Positions 46,525-55,574 are shown, counted from the first letter of the stretch. The stretch is DNA of 64,000 bases from Xanthomonas sp. CFBP 8443 (GCF_025666195.1 NZ_CP102592.1:3100001-3164000), one strand, 5' to 3'. Numbers and translations are program-made. Notes: generated from the sequence alone by a model not told the origin.

Positions 46525-48135
46525 CTAGGCACTTTCCAGGCACACCATCGCGTAACCAGGCAGGCGCAGGCCGCCATCGACCTCCCCGGCATCGACGCCC
46601 GGCACCGCCAGCGCTCGCCATTGCCCCTCAGGCAGTGCCACCTCGGCCACTTCCGCTGAGAGGTTGAACGCGAGCAACAACGTCTGCTGCGCATGCCGGC
46701 GCTGGAACATCAGCACCGGCTCTTCGGTCTCGACGAACACGATATCGCCTTCGCGCAAAGCGACCTGTCGCTTGCGCCACGCCTGGAACTGCTGGAACGC
46801 GATCAACACCGACTGCGGATCAGCCAGCTGTGCCGCCACCGCCTGCGCGCGATGCGCCGGCGCCACCGGCAGCCAAGGGGTCCCCTCGCTGAATCCAGCT
46901 TGCGCGCTGCCGTCCCACGGCATCGGCGTGCGGCATCCGTCGCGGCCCTTGAAGCTCGGCCAGAACGCGATGCCATACGGATCCTGCAACGCCTCGAACG
47001 GCACCTCGGCCTCACCCAGACCCAGTTCTTCACCCTGGTAGACGCACACCGAACCGCGCAGCGAACACAGCATCGCGGTCAACAGGCGCGCGAACGCCGG
47101 CGTTTCTGCGCCCCGTCCCCAGCGCGTCACCGCCCGCTGCACATCGTGGTTGGAAATCGCCCAGCACGGCCAGCCCTCGGTCATCGCCACCTCGAGACGC
47201 GCGACCGTCTCGCGGATGTAGGCCGCACTGAAATCGTCGGTCAGCAACTCGAAGCTGTAGCCCATGTGCAGATGCCCGGCCCGCGTGTATTCGGCGGTGG
47301 TCGCGAGCGAATCCTCAGACGAGATCTCGCCCAGGCTCACCGTGCCAGGATAGCGATCGAGCAGGCCGCGCAGCTTCTGCAGGAACGGCAGATTCTCCGC
47401 CTGCGTATTGTTGTAGTAGTGGTACTGGAATGCATACGGATTGTCGGGACTGAAGCCCCGCCCCACCCGCTTTTCCGCAGGTTTTGGCGGGTTGTCCCGC
47501 AGCAAGGGATCGTGGAAGCAGAAGTTGATCGCATCCAGCCGGAACCCATCCACCCCACGCGCAAGCCAGAACTCCACATTGTCCAGCGTGGCCTGCTGCA
47601 CCTCGGGGTTGTGGAAGTTCAGATCCGGCTGCGACGACAGGAAATTGTGCAGGTAGTATTGGCCGCGCCGCGGCTCCCACTGCCAGGCGACGCCACCGAA
47701 GATCGACATCCAGTTGTTTGGCGGCGTCCCGTCCTCGCGCGCATCCGCCCACACGTACCAATCGGCCTTGGGATTGTCCCGGCTCTGGCGGCTCTCCTTG
47801 AACCACGCATGCTCCACCGACGTATGGCTGAGCACCTGATCGATCATCACCTTCAGGCCCAGCGCATGCGCCTTGGCCAGCAACCGATCGAAGTCCTCCA
47901 TCGTGCCGAACAGCGGATCGACCTCGCGATAATCGGCGATGTCGTAGCCGAAATCGGCCATCGGCGACTTGAAGAACGGCGAGACCCAGATCGCATCCAC
48001 CCCGAGCGCGGCGATGTAGTCCAACTTGCGCACGATGCCCGGCAAATCGCCGACGCCGTCGCCGTTCGCATCGAGAAAACTACGCGGGTAGATCTGATAG
48101 ATGACGGCACCGCGCCACCATGGAACCTGAGTCAT
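46525..48135 (-). CDS. GH13 alpha-glucosidase / alpha-glucosyl transfer enzyme
   Basis: This 536-residue cytoplasmic GH13 enzyme of the oligo-1,6-glucosidase/alpha-glucosidase type starts MTQVPWWRGAVIYQIYPRSF. The catalytic nucleophile lies in GVDGFRLDAINF, the acid/base Glu in VSLGEISSED and the third Asp in AISNHDVQRAV. Size and sequence resemble the X. campestris alpha-glucosyl transfer enzyme XgtA as I recall it (about 538 residues). It should split imported maltose and maltodextrins to glucose and may transglycosylate. There is no signal peptide. The start has a GGGGGG sequence upstream, and an operator-like site sits 93 bases before it. Confidence 0.92.
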   Translation of the reverse strand: MTQVPWWRGAVIYQIYPRSFLDANGDGVGDLPGIVRKLDYIAALGVDAIWVSPFFKSPMADFGYDIADYREVDPLFGTMEDFDRLLAKAHALGLKVMIDQVLSHTSVEHAWFKESRQSRDNPKADWYVWADAREDGTPPNNWMSIFGGVAWQWEPRRGQYYLHNFLSSQPDLNFHNPEVQQATLDNVEFWLARGVDGFRLDAINFCFHDPLLRDNPPKPAEKRVGRGFSPDNPYAFQYHYYNNTQAENLPFLQKLRGLLDRYPGTVSLGEISSEDSLATTAEYTRAGHLHMGYSFELLTDDFSAAYIRETVARLEVAMTEGWPCWAISNHDVQRAVTRWGRGAETPAFARLLTAMLCSLRGSVCVYQGEELGLGEAEVPFEALQDPYGIAFWPSFKGRDGCRTPMPWDGSAQAGFSEGTPWLPVAPAHRAQAVAAQLADPQSVLIAFQQFQAWRKRQVALREGDIVFVETEEPVLMFQRRHAQQTLLLAFNLSAEVAEVALPEGQWRALAVPGVDAGEVDGGLRLPGYAMVCLESA

Positions 48136-48227
48136 GCAACGCCCCCCTTCGGGCAGAAATCGCGTGCGCAATGGGCACGCGGAAAGCTGCGTTAGGGTAA
48201 CGTCGATGCGGGGACTGCACGGACGCT

Positions 48228-48241
48228 TGCATACGTATTCA
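48228..48241 (-). promoter_or_regulatory. LacI-type operator 3 upstream of alpha-glucosidase
   Basis: In gene direction the site again reads TGAATACGTATGCA, identical to operators 1 and 2. It places the GH13 gene in the same regulon. The GTCTACCAT element found after the other two copies is not conserved here. The remaining part of the gap up to 48452 shows no gene and becomes AT-rich. Confidence 0.65.
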
Positions 48242-48452
48242 GCGCAAGCTCGCACGATGCAGAGACAAACGCTCAATAGCAATTGCAGGCACCGCTACTT
48301 GTCGCCTCGTGGGGCGACTCCGGCTACAACAGAACGCCGGCACTAACAGCAACAAGCCCAGCAATCACAATAAGGATTGTCACGCCTTGGCTAGACGCCC
48401 ATAAAAGACTTACAAGACCTTCAAACACGAAGATGCTTAAAACTAGCGCTAT

Positions 48453-48944
48453 TTAATATTTCCTAAATACAGGCTCAGAGCACTCCGATATAGCAATTTT
48501 ACATTCGCTTTGTGAAGACGATTCACACTTAGACTTCGCCCTATTCACTGCCTCTTCAATAGTAGCCGAGGTAGATATCATCCCTCCCTTGCCCCCAGGA
48601 GGATAAGCTGCAGCCACACATTGATTTTTATAGACAAACTCTACCTTGCAACCTTGCGCCCCCATATTCCTACAGTTCTGCAAAGCAACATCTTCAGCCT
48701 CTTTTTTTGATAACCTACCTGAACTTACTCCACCGTCTCCGCTTGGAGACGTTGCTATGCTCCCCCATGTCTTTATCCACTCTCCAGTTGGGGTCGGCGG
48801 CTGCGAAATAATTTCACTAGTGGGAGCAGGGCCGCACGTAGCCGACCCTGCAATCGTTCCAGTAGGACAAGCGGTCTGCGCAAATGAATAAGAGGACAAG
48901 CCGCAGGCCCCAGCAATAAAAATATAGATGCATTTAGATCGCAT
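48453..48944 (-). CDS. DUF4189 periplasmic protein at the end of the vir operon
   Basis: This 163-residue protein has a Sec signal peptide (residues about 1-22, cleaved after SSYSFA). Its DUF4189 domain at about 60-160 shows WGSIATSPSGDGGVSSGRLS and ALQNCRNMGAQGCKVEFVYK with paired cysteines likely to form disulfides, and a second pair in ESSSQSECKIAISEC. DUF4189 has no assigned function. The gene follows virB6 by 35 bases on the same strand, so it is probably co-transcribed with the secretion system. Its base composition is clearly more AT-rich than its neighbours, which suggests separate acquisition. A role as periplasmic immunity or accessory protein is conceivable but not shown. Confidence 0.8.
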   Translation of the reverse strand: MRSKCIYIFIAGACGLSSYSFAQTACPTGTIAGSATCGPAPTSEIISQPPTPTGEWIKTWGSIATSPSGDGGVSSGRLSKKEAEDVALQNCRNMGAQGCKVEFVYKNQCVAAAYPPGGKGGMISTSATIEEAVNRAKSKCESSSQSECKIAISECSEPVFRKY

Positions 48945-48979
48945 ACTGCAAATCCTCAGAACAATTTCTCAATTCGGAA

Positions 48980-50125
48980 TCAGCCGATTGGAGTTTTGGC
49001 TTTGCCAAGCCATCCCGGATCCTGCTGAGGAGAAGAAGGCTGAGTGCCGCCAAATCTTCCGCCCATATTGTTAGTGGGAGCCTCATCCTTAGGAGTTGTG
49101 TCATGGGGCTGTTGGCGCGGAACAAATGCGCCCCCCGGCCCAGCCGGCACAGCACCGCCACCACCACCAGCACCCATCGCCGAGTACGGGCTGAACTGGC
49201 CTAGCACGCCCTGGAAGAACGCTGCCGCCATCGGGGGCGCAGTCACAATCAGTGTCGTCATCACCAATCCCAATCCTCCCTGCTGCAAGGCCATGCTGCT
49301 GACGCCTTCGCCGTTGAAATCGAAGGCGGTGCTCATCGCCCACTTCGTCACGAAGGCCAATGCCACGGCGCCTACCACCTTCGTGGTGATCGCCACCATG
49401 ACGCTCAACACCGCCAACGAAAATACCGTTCCAATGCCGTAGTACAACCATTTGCTAAACAGCTGCTTCGTGGCATTGAATAGCAGACACATGATGAACA
49501 GCGGCCCAAAACCAACAAACAACGCCATCGCGATCTTGTTCAGCAGCAGCATCGAACCGGCAACCACGCCTGGTCCTGCGATGCCCAAGCCCATGAACCA
49601 GCGTGCACGCGTCTTGTCGGATTCGCGCTCCTCGCTGCCTCCTGCCTGCAATGCATCGATGCTCGCCAGCGCGGTCTGCATGATCAGCAGATTCTCATCG
49701 ATCTTGTTGTATGGACTCGCATCGTCGCCGGTGACGACCTCAGTGATCTCCTTGCTCAGGCCGTCCGTCAATGTCCAGTAAAGCTTGGAAGACCCGGTCG
49801 CCATGCTGGTTGCGACTGCAATGATCAGCGTAGCCCGCAAGGCGGTGACGACCAAGGACATCGCGGACTCGCGCATCTGGCCCGTTGCCAATCGATAGCC
49901 CTGAATCAATATCCACAGTGTCAGCACCGTGAGCGCGATCGCGCCCATCCACATGGTGGTGCGCTGCAGAAGCGTCCACTGGAAGATATCGATTTCGTCT
50001 CGCAGATAATCGTTGATCAGCGAGAAGAACGCATAGTTGGCCATGTTGCCCAGAAAAGAGCCCAAGCCTGCCTGCCCGCCCCCGCCGAGTGTAGAATCCA
50101 TCAAGCCGGCAATCACATTAAACAT
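48980..50125 (-). CDS. virB6: VirB6, inner-membrane channel component of T4SS
   Basis: This 381-residue polytopic protein has about six to seven membrane segments between residues 55 and 320, including TTMWMGAIALTVLTLWILI and SLAVLSVMVAITTKVVGAVA, the TrbL/VirB6 domain. The C-terminal 65 residues are soluble and rich in Gly, Pro and Gln. VirB6 forms part of the inner-membrane platform through which substrates pass. It is the last conserved vir gene, with 116 bases to virB5 upstream. Confidence 0.9.
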   Translation of the reverse strand: MFNVIAGLMDSTLGGGGQAGLGSFLGNMANYAFFSLINDYLRDEIDIFQWTLLQRTTMWMGAIALTVLTLWILIQGYRLATGQMRESAMSLVVTALRATLIIAVATSMATGSSKLYWTLTDGLSKEITEVVTGDDASPYNKIDENLLIMQTALASIDALQAGGSEERESDKTRARWFMGLGIAGPGVVAGSMLLLNKIAMALFVGFGPLFIMCLLFNATKQLFSKWLYYGIGTVFSLAVLSVMVAITTKVVGAVALAFVTKWAMSTAFDFNGEGVSSMALQQGGLGLVMTTLIVTAPPMAAAFFQGVLGQFSPYSAMGAGGGGGAVPAGPGGAFVPRQQPHDTTPKDEAPTNNMGGRFGGTQPSSPQQDPGWLGKAKTPIG

Positions 50126-50241
50126 ATTGGATCTTCCATGCGGGTGAAGCGCACCCGGATATTTTTTCGGAGGCCGCCCTCGAAAGAAGGCAACCAGAAA
50201 ACGCTCGGCAACTCATAGCAAAGCCGCTCGTGGCGTCCGCC

Positions 50242-51030
50242 TTACTTCTCGTAGCTCAACCGGCTCATGTCAGACGGCTTGTCCGTCTTGACGCCCTCGA
50301 GCGCCGTCTTCATAACCGCACCAGCCACGGCTGCTTGCGCCATATCGGTGATCGTCCCGACAATATCGCCAAGCAGGCCACCGCCGTCAGGATTGCTCTT
50401 CTTGCCCTTCATCGCCGATTCGGCCTCGTTGGACTGCTGGGCCTGCAAGTACTTGAGACGGATGTCGTAAGCGAACATCGCCGACTCCATCTGCTGGCGA
50501 TCGATGTCCATCAAGGTCTTGAGCGCGATCAACTTGTTGGTGTTGTCCTCCAACTTGCCAATCTCGTTCTCTGCGATGTTATTGCGCTCTTTCTCCAGAT
50601 CGCGCAGACGCTCCAGGCGCTTCGTCGTGATCTCATACATCGCGACCATGTAATTGAACTGGGCGTTCTTGGTCTTCTGAATGAGCTCGCAGTTGGTCTT
50701 TTGCCCCTCGGTGACCGGTGTGCCCTTGGTGGCACCGCACGCGGCGATGCCATAGTTCGCATCGATCTTCTTGGGCTTCATTTCGTCGCTCAACTTCTCG
50801 ACTTCTGTGCCGCTCGGCTTCTCACCGGAACTCTTGGCACCAATCTTGTTGTCGTCGCGGATCTTGTCGAGCTTCTTGTCGAGCGTATTCGTATTGGTCT
50901 TGTTCTCGCTGATTTGCTTCTCGTCGCGCACCTTCCACTGTGCGAACGCAGTAGACGGTACCGAGATGCACAGGACGCAAAGAACCGCCAGCAGTCGGAA
51001 TCGAGCGAAGGATTTCATATTCTTGTCCAT
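50242..51030 (-). CDS. virB5: VirB5-like minor pilus protein
   Basis: This 262-residue secreted protein has a signal peptide (LLAVLCVLCISVPSTAFAQ), a Lys/Asp-rich segment, and long helical coiled-coil stretches (RLERLRDLEKERNNIAENEI, LKTLMDIDRQQMESAMFAYD). VirB5 proteins tip the T4SS pilus and are poorly conserved, so the call rests on helical character and position between virB4 and virB6. The ATG at 51030 has GAGG at good spacing; another at 51018 is possible. Confidence 0.75.
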   Translation of the reverse strand: MDKNMKSFARFRLLAVLCVLCISVPSTAFAQWKVRDEKQISENKTNTNTLDKKLDKIRDDNKIGAKSSGEKPSGTEVEKLSDEMKPKKIDANYGIAACGATKGTPVTEGQKTNCELIQKTKNAQFNYMVAMYEITTKRLERLRDLEKERNNIAENEIGKLEDNTNKLIALKTLMDIDRQQMESAMFAYDIRLKYLQAQQSNEAESAMKGKKSNPDGGGLLGDIVGTITDMAQAAVAGAVMKTALEGVKTDKPSDMSRLSYEK

Positions 51031-51085
51031 GTAGACCTCACAGCTAGTCATGTAGAACGAAACGATCTTTCAGCGAATACAACGA

Positions 51086-53554
51086 TCAAGCCAGCGCCGC
51101 GGCGCCCTTGCTATCAGATGCCGAAGGCTTGGACGCGGACTTGCCCGAACCCTTGCGCTTGGCATAGAACTCGTTGAGCCACTGCTCGGGCGTCAGGTCA
51201 TTCGGCGCTACTCCGTGCTGGGCAGCTTTCTGCTCGAGGACCTGATGCATGATCTCGATGTTGTCGGTGGACGCGGAAATGACCGCGAGCGCATCGTCCA
51301 TGCCGCGCAGGTTCAGCTGGCACACCGATGAACCATGGCCTTGCTTGACCAGGAAGCAGCGCGAGCGCTCATCCAGGCTCACCACCACCTGGTACTCGGC
51401 TTCGGTCAGCTTGAGGCCTTCCATATAGTCTTCCTTGCTCGCGTTCGGGTTGGGCAGCAGGATCATCGTGGCAGTCTGCTCGACCAGTGCCGCCGAGATG
51501 TCGCTGGCCAGTGCGTCTTCCGGACTCTGGGTGGCGAAAATGCCCAAGCCATTCTGCTTACGGATGGTCTTCTGCTTGTTCTTGGCAAATTCTTTGAGGC
51601 CACCCTTGCCGTCCAGGATCTTCCAAAACTCGTCCATCACGTAGATCAGCGGACGTCCGTCGATCAAGGCTTCCAGCTTATGTAGCAGATAGTTGATGAC
51701 CGGTACGCGAACTTCCGGGTTGTCGATGACGTCCGTGTAATCGAAGCCGATGATGTTGGCTTTTTCCAGGTCGATGGTGTCGACCGGGTTGTCGAACACC
51801 CAGCCCAACGAGTTTCCGGTCGTCCACTTGCGCATACGCGCATAGAGGCCGTCATCGCCCATGTTGGGCAGGCTCTTGCGGAAGTTGGTCATGCTGCGCA
51901 GCTGCATCGGCGTGTCCAGCATGCCCTCGACGGCGCGGAAGATATCCTCGTCGTCGCGTGAGCTGTACTCGGCTTTGCCGGCGAGCACCTTGATCAGGTC
52001 CGCCAGGAACTGCACGTTGGCCTCGCTACGCTCGCACTGGAAAGGATTGAAGCCTGTAGGCCGGCCATTCTCCAGGGCAAGGTAATTGCCGCCACAGGCG
52101 CGAACGAAGATCTCGGCGCCGCGGTCCTTGTCGAAAAAGAAGATGGTCGGCGAAGGGTTGAATTTCTGAACCTGGCTGAGCAAGAAGTTGATCAACGCCG
52201 TCTTGCCGGTACCGGACTTGCCGATGACCATCGTATTGGCGATCGCTTTTTCGCCCAGCGAATTCTCCGCTGGGTGCGTCGCATGGAAATTGAAGTAGTA
52301 CGGTTGTCCGTTGGTGGTCTGCAACGTGGTGACGCACTCTCCCCACGGATTGTTGTCGCGCTTTCCCTGCGCAAAGTTGTGCAACGGCGACAGGCCCAGG
52401 AAGTTCAGCGAACTCACGTTCGCCAAACGGGTGCGATAGCGCCAGTTGCCGGGAAGCTGAGCATAGAAGGACGACGCGATGGCCAAGTCTTCCTTTGATG
52501 AAACGAAGCCGGCGTTGGACAGTTCCGCACGCGTAGTCGCGATCTGCTGCGACAGCTTCTCCTGCGTATCTGCATAGACCGCGATGGTGAAGTGGTATTC
52601 GCCCAATACGAAACTGCCCGACGACAGCTGATCCATCGCCAGATCCAGCTCATGGATCTGACTGACCGCCTTGTCGCCAGACGAGATCATCATGCCCTTG
52701 GTCCGATCCAGCACCTTCAGCGCATCGTGGCGCCCCATCGGGCTGAAGGAATGGGTCACCACGTACTCGAAGTCGAGATACTTCAAGCCGTTCAGGATGC
52801 CCGGATAGGTCCCGTCGGTGTATTCCTTGATATTCAGAATGCCGCCGAAATGATTGGTACCTTCGGGCGTCTTGATGACGAAGTCGCCGGTCTTGTTGGC
52901 GAACATATGCTTGCTTACCGGCAGATATGCAGGCACCGGCGCCTGCAGGACCGGCACCGGCTCGTCGATCCGGTTGATCAGATAGCCGAAAAATTCGAGC
53001 GCCTCGGAAAATACGACGCCATTGCTGGCCTCATACATGCTCAGTCGATAGGGGGAGTAGTCCTTGAGCACGGCTTCGACATTGCCAGCCAACTCGATGA
53101 TCTTGGCGATGGACTGGTCCTGCTCGGACTGCAGCTGCGCCAGATTGGCGGACTTTTCCATCAAGCGCTTCCCGGTGACCACCGGGCGATACAGCATGGT
53201 CAGATACAGCTCGTTCTGCATGATTTTCTGCGACGAAAGCGCGCTGTAATACTGATTCGACAATTCCTGGTTGAACGTCTGCTGAAACTTGCCACGCGAC
53301 TTGATGCCGCGGCGCCGACGCACGTCGTGGACCCAGAACGCCACATTGGTGAAATCGGGCGCGCGCAAGGTCTGAAGCATCCGATTGAACGTGTTGTGGC
53401 GATGCTCGATCTCCCACTCCTCGCGGCCGACGAACGGCAGTCCACCCAGGTGCCAGGTCAACATGTAGTCTCCACCCGTCGTCTTGAGCACCGACGGCGC
53501 TACATGCGTAGAGATAGGAATGAACTCGCTGATCGAAGTGTCTGGGATGAACAT
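51086..53554 (-). CDS. virB4: VirB4, T4SS ATPase
   Basis: This 822-residue, full-length VirB4/CagE ATPase has an N-terminal domain (about 1-400) that contacts VirB3 and the inner membrane. The C-terminal ATPase has Walker A in VIGKSGTGKTALINFLL, Walker B in LIYVMDEFWKILDG and the following QSPEDALASDISAALVEQTA. It powers pilus assembly and secretion. A 179-base gap containing a strong hairpin separates it from virB3; virB5 follows after 55 bases. Confidence 0.96.
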   Translation of the reverse strand: MFIPDTSISEFIPISTHVAPSVLKTTGGDYMLTWHLGGLPFVGREEWEIEHRHNTFNRMLQTLRAPDFTNVAFWVHDVRRRRGIKSRGKFQQTFNQELSNQYYSALSSQKIMQNELYLTMLYRPVVTGKRLMEKSANLAQLQSEQDQSIAKIIELAGNVEAVLKDYSPYRLSMYEASNGVVFSEALEFFGYLINRIDEPVPVLQAPVPAYLPVSKHMFANKTGDFVIKTPEGTNHFGGILNIKEYTDGTYPGILNGLKYLDFEYVVTHSFSPMGRHDALKVLDRTKGMMISSGDKAVSQIHELDLAMDQLSSGSFVLGEYHFTIAVYADTQEKLSQQIATTRAELSNAGFVSSKEDLAIASSFYAQLPGNWRYRTRLANVSSLNFLGLSPLHNFAQGKRDNNPWGECVTTLQTTNGQPYYFNFHATHPAENSLGEKAIANTMVIGKSGTGKTALINFLLSQVQKFNPSPTIFFFDKDRGAEIFVRACGGNYLALENGRPTGFNPFQCERSEANVQFLADLIKVLAGKAEYSSRDDEDIFRAVEGMLDTPMQLRSMTNFRKSLPNMGDDGLYARMRKWTTGNSLGWVFDNPVDTIDLEKANIIGFDYTDVIDNPEVRVPVINYLLHKLEALIDGRPLIYVMDEFWKILDGKGGLKEFAKNKQKTIRKQNGLGIFATQSPEDALASDISAALVEQTATMILLPNPNASKEDYMEGLKLTEAEYQVVVSLDERSRCFLVKQGHGSSVCQLNLRGMDDALAVISASTDNIEIMHQVLEQKAAQHGVAPNDLTPEQWLNEFYAKRKGSGKSASKPSASDSKGAAALA

Positions 53555-53674
53555 AGGGAATTACTCTGAATCCATTTCGTCTTGCCAAGGCCCGATTCGG
53601 ACGAATCGGGAGTAGTCGAATGCTTGCCTACTACACAACAACAACCAGTTAAGCACCACGATAAAACCGAACAA

Positions 53675-53708
53675 CCCCATGCACGAAACGAATCGTTCGT
53701 GCATGGGG
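53675..53708 (-). terminator. Strong hairpin between virB3 and virB4
   Basis: A perfect 13-bp stem (CCCCATGCACGAA and its complement, 8-base loop) is followed on the minus strand by TTGTTCGGTTTT. It stands 26 bases past the virB3 stop and about 120 bases before virB4. It may partly terminate the transcript, or stabilise the upstream message to set different levels of pilus and ATPase genes. Confidence 0.7.
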
Positions 53709-53733
53709 TCAAGGCACTGGCGCTAAGCCGAAC

Positions 53734-54045
53734 TTAACGCTTGGCGCCAGGCACGTTTCTCCGATATTCGTTAGGAGAAAATACCCATGCGCCTGAGTAG
53801 CGCTGCAGGTTGCGCACGCGCACCCTGAACATCCAACGCAACCCAAGCATTCTGAATATCATCTCGTCCCGCTTGGTCACCTGCTGCATTGCGAAAATGA
53901 TTACCGGAATCGACAACAGATACCAGAGATTGAAGTACATTCCCGCCAGCAAGCCGCTACCCGCGCCGATGAAGAAGGGAATGTAGGGCACCCCCAAAAA
54001 CATGGCCGGGCGGGTACAGCCGCGGAAAAGTACGTTCTTATGCAT
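53734..54045 (-). CDS. virB3: VirB3, T4SS inner-membrane protein
   Basis: This 103-residue protein has the VirB3 pattern: a short cytoplasmic start with FRGCTRPAMFLGVPYIPFF, two adjacent membrane segments (about 18-62), and a basic C-terminal segment. VirB3 associates with VirB4 in the inner-membrane complex. It overlaps virB2 by 8 bases. Confidence 0.92.
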   Translation of the reverse strand: MHKNVLFRGCTRPAMFLGVPYIPFFIGAGSGLLAGMYFNLWYLLSIPVIIFAMQQVTKRDEMIFRMLGLRWMFRVRVRNLQRYSGAWVFSPNEYRRNVPGAKR

Positions 54046-54451
54046 AGTGCTGAATCATCTGGATCAACATGCTGGTGCCGCCGGCGGCGCCGCCGCCGCT
54101 GCAGGTCGCACCAGTCTCGCCAATCAGCATCTTCGCCAGCTGGCCGGCCGCACCGATCAGGCAGCCGCCAATCAGAAGCGGAGCAACATCAGCAATGCGT
54201 TTGTGGGCAAACGCGATCTGGTAGCCAGCGATGATGACGGCGATGGTCACGACGGCAACCGAGGCCATGTTGAGCAAGCCGTTGGTATTGGACAGGAAGC
54301 CGCAGACCTTACCATCGGTGCCGGCGTAGTCACCGCCAGCTGCCATCGCCGAACCGGCGACCAGCAACGAGCCTACGAAAATGGCAGCTTTCAGCGCGGC
54401 CAAGCCGGCAACCTTGGCACCCGCGGTCATTTCGCTCTTCTTGGACATCAT
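54038..54451 (-). CDS. virB2: VirB2, major pilin of T4SS
   Basis: This 137-residue pilin precursor has a long signal sequence (AAIFVGSLLVAGSAMA, cleavage before AGGDYAG) and two hydrophobic helices in the mature part (LLNMASVAVVTIAVIIAGYQ and VAPLLIGGCLIGAAGQLAKM) joined by a basic loop (FAHKR), as in VirB2/TrbC pilins. Two cysteines, in KVCGF and TCSGG, could form a disulfide. The start at 54451 is set by an AGGAG 8 bases upstream. Confidence 0.93.
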   Translation of the reverse strand: MMSKKSEMTAGAKVAGLAALKAAIFVGSLLVAGSAMAAGGDYAGTDGKVCGFLSNTNGLLNMASVAVVTIAVIIAGYQIAFAHKRIADVAPLLIGGCLIGAAGQLAKMLIGETGATCSGGGAAGGTSMLIQMIQHYA

Positions 54452-54522
54452 GGTGTATCTCCTGATTGGAACAGAGGGGTTGTGATGGAACGCCATTCCC
54501 ATGGCGGTATTGCTTCCCTACG

Positions 54523-55440
54523 CTAGAAGACAAAAGCGCCGTCGCCGGGGGGCAGCGGCGGCGAATTCGAGCTCGGGACGGCCGGCTCTGCGGAACCACC
54601 AAGGGCCGAACCCCTGGTCACAGATGCTTGCGAAGCTGGATCGGCTCCGCCACCAGCAGGCACCGCCACTCCTTTGCCGGCGCTTGTCGGACGTACTACA
54701 TATAGCTCTGCATCGGCACCAGCCGCTTGACCTACTCGTCCTGCGGAGGTGATCAATGCAGGGTTGGGAAACTGGCCAACAGGATTGCCTTGTGTCTGAG
54801 CAGGAGCCGAAACTGCGGCCGGATAGTACGCAGACGGCGTGATCTGGGTCGCCAAACCATTAGCGAGCTGGTTGGCACCTGCGATGCGGCGCGAGACGAC
54901 CGAATCGAGTTCGCGCACCACGGATGCCTTGGCGGCCTGCGCCGGGCGACGGACGCCATTCGGCACGACAGGGATAGCACCAACAGGGGCGGCGGCAATA
55001 GCCCGGCCCTGATTGATGGATGCGTAGACCTTCTGCACGTAGCCGTGCTTGTAGCCAGTCTCGAAGTTGCCAGAGTAATAGCAACTGAAAGATTTGCCCC
55101 AATTGCCCCCGGAGCGGCCATAGCATTCGGCCAGGATCCTCGAGGCGGCTTGCAGATTGGGACAAGTCTTGAATGCTTTTTCGTACGAGTCGAGCCCGTA
55201 CTTGAGGAGGTTGTAGCGGTTGACCTGGCCCAGACCGAGAGAAAAGTTGTAGCCCTTGTCCTCAAGCATCCGTGCCGTAGCGACAGCTTCGGACAGATTC
55301 TGCGGCTGACGCACCAGGCGGCCACCCACGACACCAATCGCAAACGGATTGTGCGACGATTCGACGCGCACGACGTGCTGCATCACTTCAGCCGGAACTG
55401 CCATTTCAGGACAGCTCAGTAGTTCCATGCCTGGCAACAT
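54523..55440 (-). CDS. virB1: VirB1, lytic transglycosylase
   Basis: This 305-residue protein has an N-terminal SLT domain (about 15-150) with the catalytic Glu in VVRVESSHNPFAIG, the FSLGLGQVNRYNL motif and CYYSGNF. A Pro/Ala/Gly-rich, probably unstructured tail of 150 residues follows. It cuts peptidoglycan to allow T4SS assembly. No Sec signal peptide is visible with the annotated start MLPGMELLSC, which is unusual for a periplasmic enzyme, so export may use another route or a start not seen. Confidence 0.9.
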   Translation of the reverse strand: MLPGMELLSCPEMAVPAEVMQHVVRVESSHNPFAIGVVGGRLVRQPQNLSEAVATARMLEDKGYNFSLGLGQVNRYNLLKYGLDSYEKAFKTCPNLQAASRILAECYGRSGGNWGKSFSCYYSGNFETGYKHGYVQKVYASINQGRAIAAAPVGAIPVVPNGVRRPAQAAKASVVRELDSVVSRRIAGANQLANGLATQITPSAYYPAAVSAPAQTQGNPVGQFPNPALITSAGRVGQAAGADAELYVVRPTSAGKGVAVPAGGGADPASQASVTRGSALGGSAEPAVPSSNSPPLPPGDGAFVF

Positions 55441-55574
55441 GCCGTTGTTCCTCCTATATCCGTCGACTATCGGCCTGAGAACCTTAAAGTCGCAGATCGC
55501 GCAAATTAATAGTGCCTGAAGACAAAATCGAAGTCAATCTGGCACAGCTTCAGCGATCACCTTCGTGAACAAAT

